Made by a program: the position numbers and the translations under genes. A stretch of DNA of 64,000 nucleotides from Enterobacter cancerogenus (GTDB lineage Bacteria; Pseudomonadota; Gammaproteobacteria; Enterobacterales; Enterobacteriaceae), in the NCBI GenBank assembly GCA_000773965.1, contig JRUP01000006.1, forward strand, positions 186,001-250,000. Reading direction: 5' to 3'. Shown here in pieces: positions 63,508 to 64,000 of the stretch. Each line of letters opens with the position of its first letter. The stretch's first letter is position 1. Below the pieces are notes generated by a model that saw only the letters and a program-made list of their open reading frames with translations, searched no databases and had not been told where the DNA came from.

Positions 63508-63529
63508 GAGCCGCGTAAGCGGCTCTTTT
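63508..63529 (+). terminator. Intrinsic terminator
   Basis: GAGCCGC-GTAA-GCGGCTC followed by TTTT. Confidence 0.8.
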
Positions 63530-63565
63530 GCGTGATTTGCAAGGGTATTATTGCGGTACAGCATT

Positions 63566-63817
63566 TCAATCATTGGATGATGCATCATCTTTGATGTATT
63601 GCCGTATCGCTTCATGCATGGCTCGGTTACGGTCAACTTCCAGTCCGCGCTCTTCATACTCTTTAGCCATGTTAATAATGACTTCATCATATTTCCCTTT
63701 GAAGGTGATGTTATTCACCGCGACCTGTTTAATCATCAGTTCACGCAACACCTCAGTTTCGATTTTTAAACGCTGAACCGTTTCTTCAAGTTCCTTTATT
63801 CTCTCTTCGGTGGACAT
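63566..63817 (-). CDS. Small coiled-coil protein (83 aa)
   Basis: 83 residues from ATG 63817 (GGGAG 5 nt upstream). Heptad-rich N-terminus MSTEERIKELEETVQRLKIE, then TEVLRELMIKQVAV; the C-terminal half has AKEYEERGLEVDRNRAMHEA. Probably a dimeric helical protein; function unknown. Confidence 0.65.
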   Translation of the reverse strand: MSTEERIKELEETVQRLKIETEVLRELMIKQVAVNNITFKGKYDEVIINMAKEYEERGLEVDRNRAMHEAIRQYIKDDASSND

Positions 63818-64000
63818 TATCACTCCCTATTAAGTTATGTAGATTAAGCAAGCCACATTATTGAAAAGAATATGGCATTGAAAAGCCTATAACTCAAGCC
63901 TCACCATTCGCATCATATTAAGCGAGCCGTAAAGCACAGATAGGAGAGCGATAACCTAACATTTGGTTTATATTGACGGCGCAAATTAACGAGCCGCAAT
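63818..64000. other. Intergenic sequence at window end
   Basis: AT-rich, with TTAAGCGAGCCGTAAAG at 63919, another variant of the TAAGCGA unit. No gene visible. Confidence 0.4.

Overview
The gene content and codon use fit an enterobacterium of the Erwiniaceae type (Pantoea, Erwinia or Mixta). The evidence is homologues of E. coli YbiI, ChaB, YhbO, YciE/F/G, YcaP, YgiW, MsrA and UmuD, together with a FAD/cytochrome c sugar-acid dehydrogenase operon, a class I PPK2 and many regulator genes. Species, and chromosome versus megaplasmid, cannot be decided from the sequence alone. No rRNA, tRNA, CRISPR array or intact transposase was seen.

Layout. 1-870: end of a membrane-anchored multiheme cytochrome c gene cut by the window edge. 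0.99-3.07 kb: two convergent, clearly paralogous LacI-type regulators. 3.3-11.1 kb: one long operon with three Gfo/Idh/MocA dehydrogenases (one IolG-like), a TIM-barrel isomerase and a complete RbsB/RbsA/RbsC-type ABC importer; it looks like uptake and oxidation of an inositol-like polyol. 11.4-15.3 kb: assorted accessory genes (2H-phosphoesterase-like protein, a frameshifted gene, a Vat/CatB acetyltransferase, a MarR-GNAT fusion with its own operator, YbiI). 15.3-17.9 kb: a pit-ppk2 operon (phosphate uptake plus polyphosphate kinase) behind a good Pho box. 18.2-23.9 kb: a third LacI-type regulator divergent from a three-gene periplasmic dehydrogenase operon (Tat-exported small subunit, GMC flavoprotein, triheme cytochrome).

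24.0-45.9 kb is a gene-poor stress/accessory segment bounded by a direct repeat: the 3' end and downstream sequence of the cytochrome gene at 23.77-24.00 kb recur, decayed, at 45.71-45.92 kb. Inside are chaB, yhbO, an SMR efflux pump, a TPP enzyme plus phosphoketolase, yciE-yciF-yciG, a formaldehyde/alcohol dehydrogenase and SDR pair, a ycaP homologue interrupted by one TGA, a LexA-box gene with a decayed copy, a KGG protein, two 30-residue membrane peptides, a frameshifted umuD with a umuC stub behind an intact SOS box, and a YgiW-like protein. Several of these are small genes or relics.

46-52 kb: SDR, AraC-type GlxA-family regulator, MAPEG protein, a TetR regulator whose operator occurs twice (the second copy in front of a decayed tetR fragment and an NTF2-like gene), another KGG gene and another YciE-like gene among short TAAGCGAAGCG repeats. 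52.5-64 kb: ordinary genes (chemoreceptor, LysR/LysE pair, lipoprotein, LysR next to a VanB-like relic, msrA, map with a ParD-like partner, GAF-GGDEF-EAL protein, a membrane protein and several small charged proteins).

The recurring theme is stress tolerance (oxidative, osmotic/desiccation, SOS, phosphate), with striking decay by single-base changes: umuD, ycaP, the 12.4-12.9 kb gene and a small secreted protein are each broken by one base or one codon.
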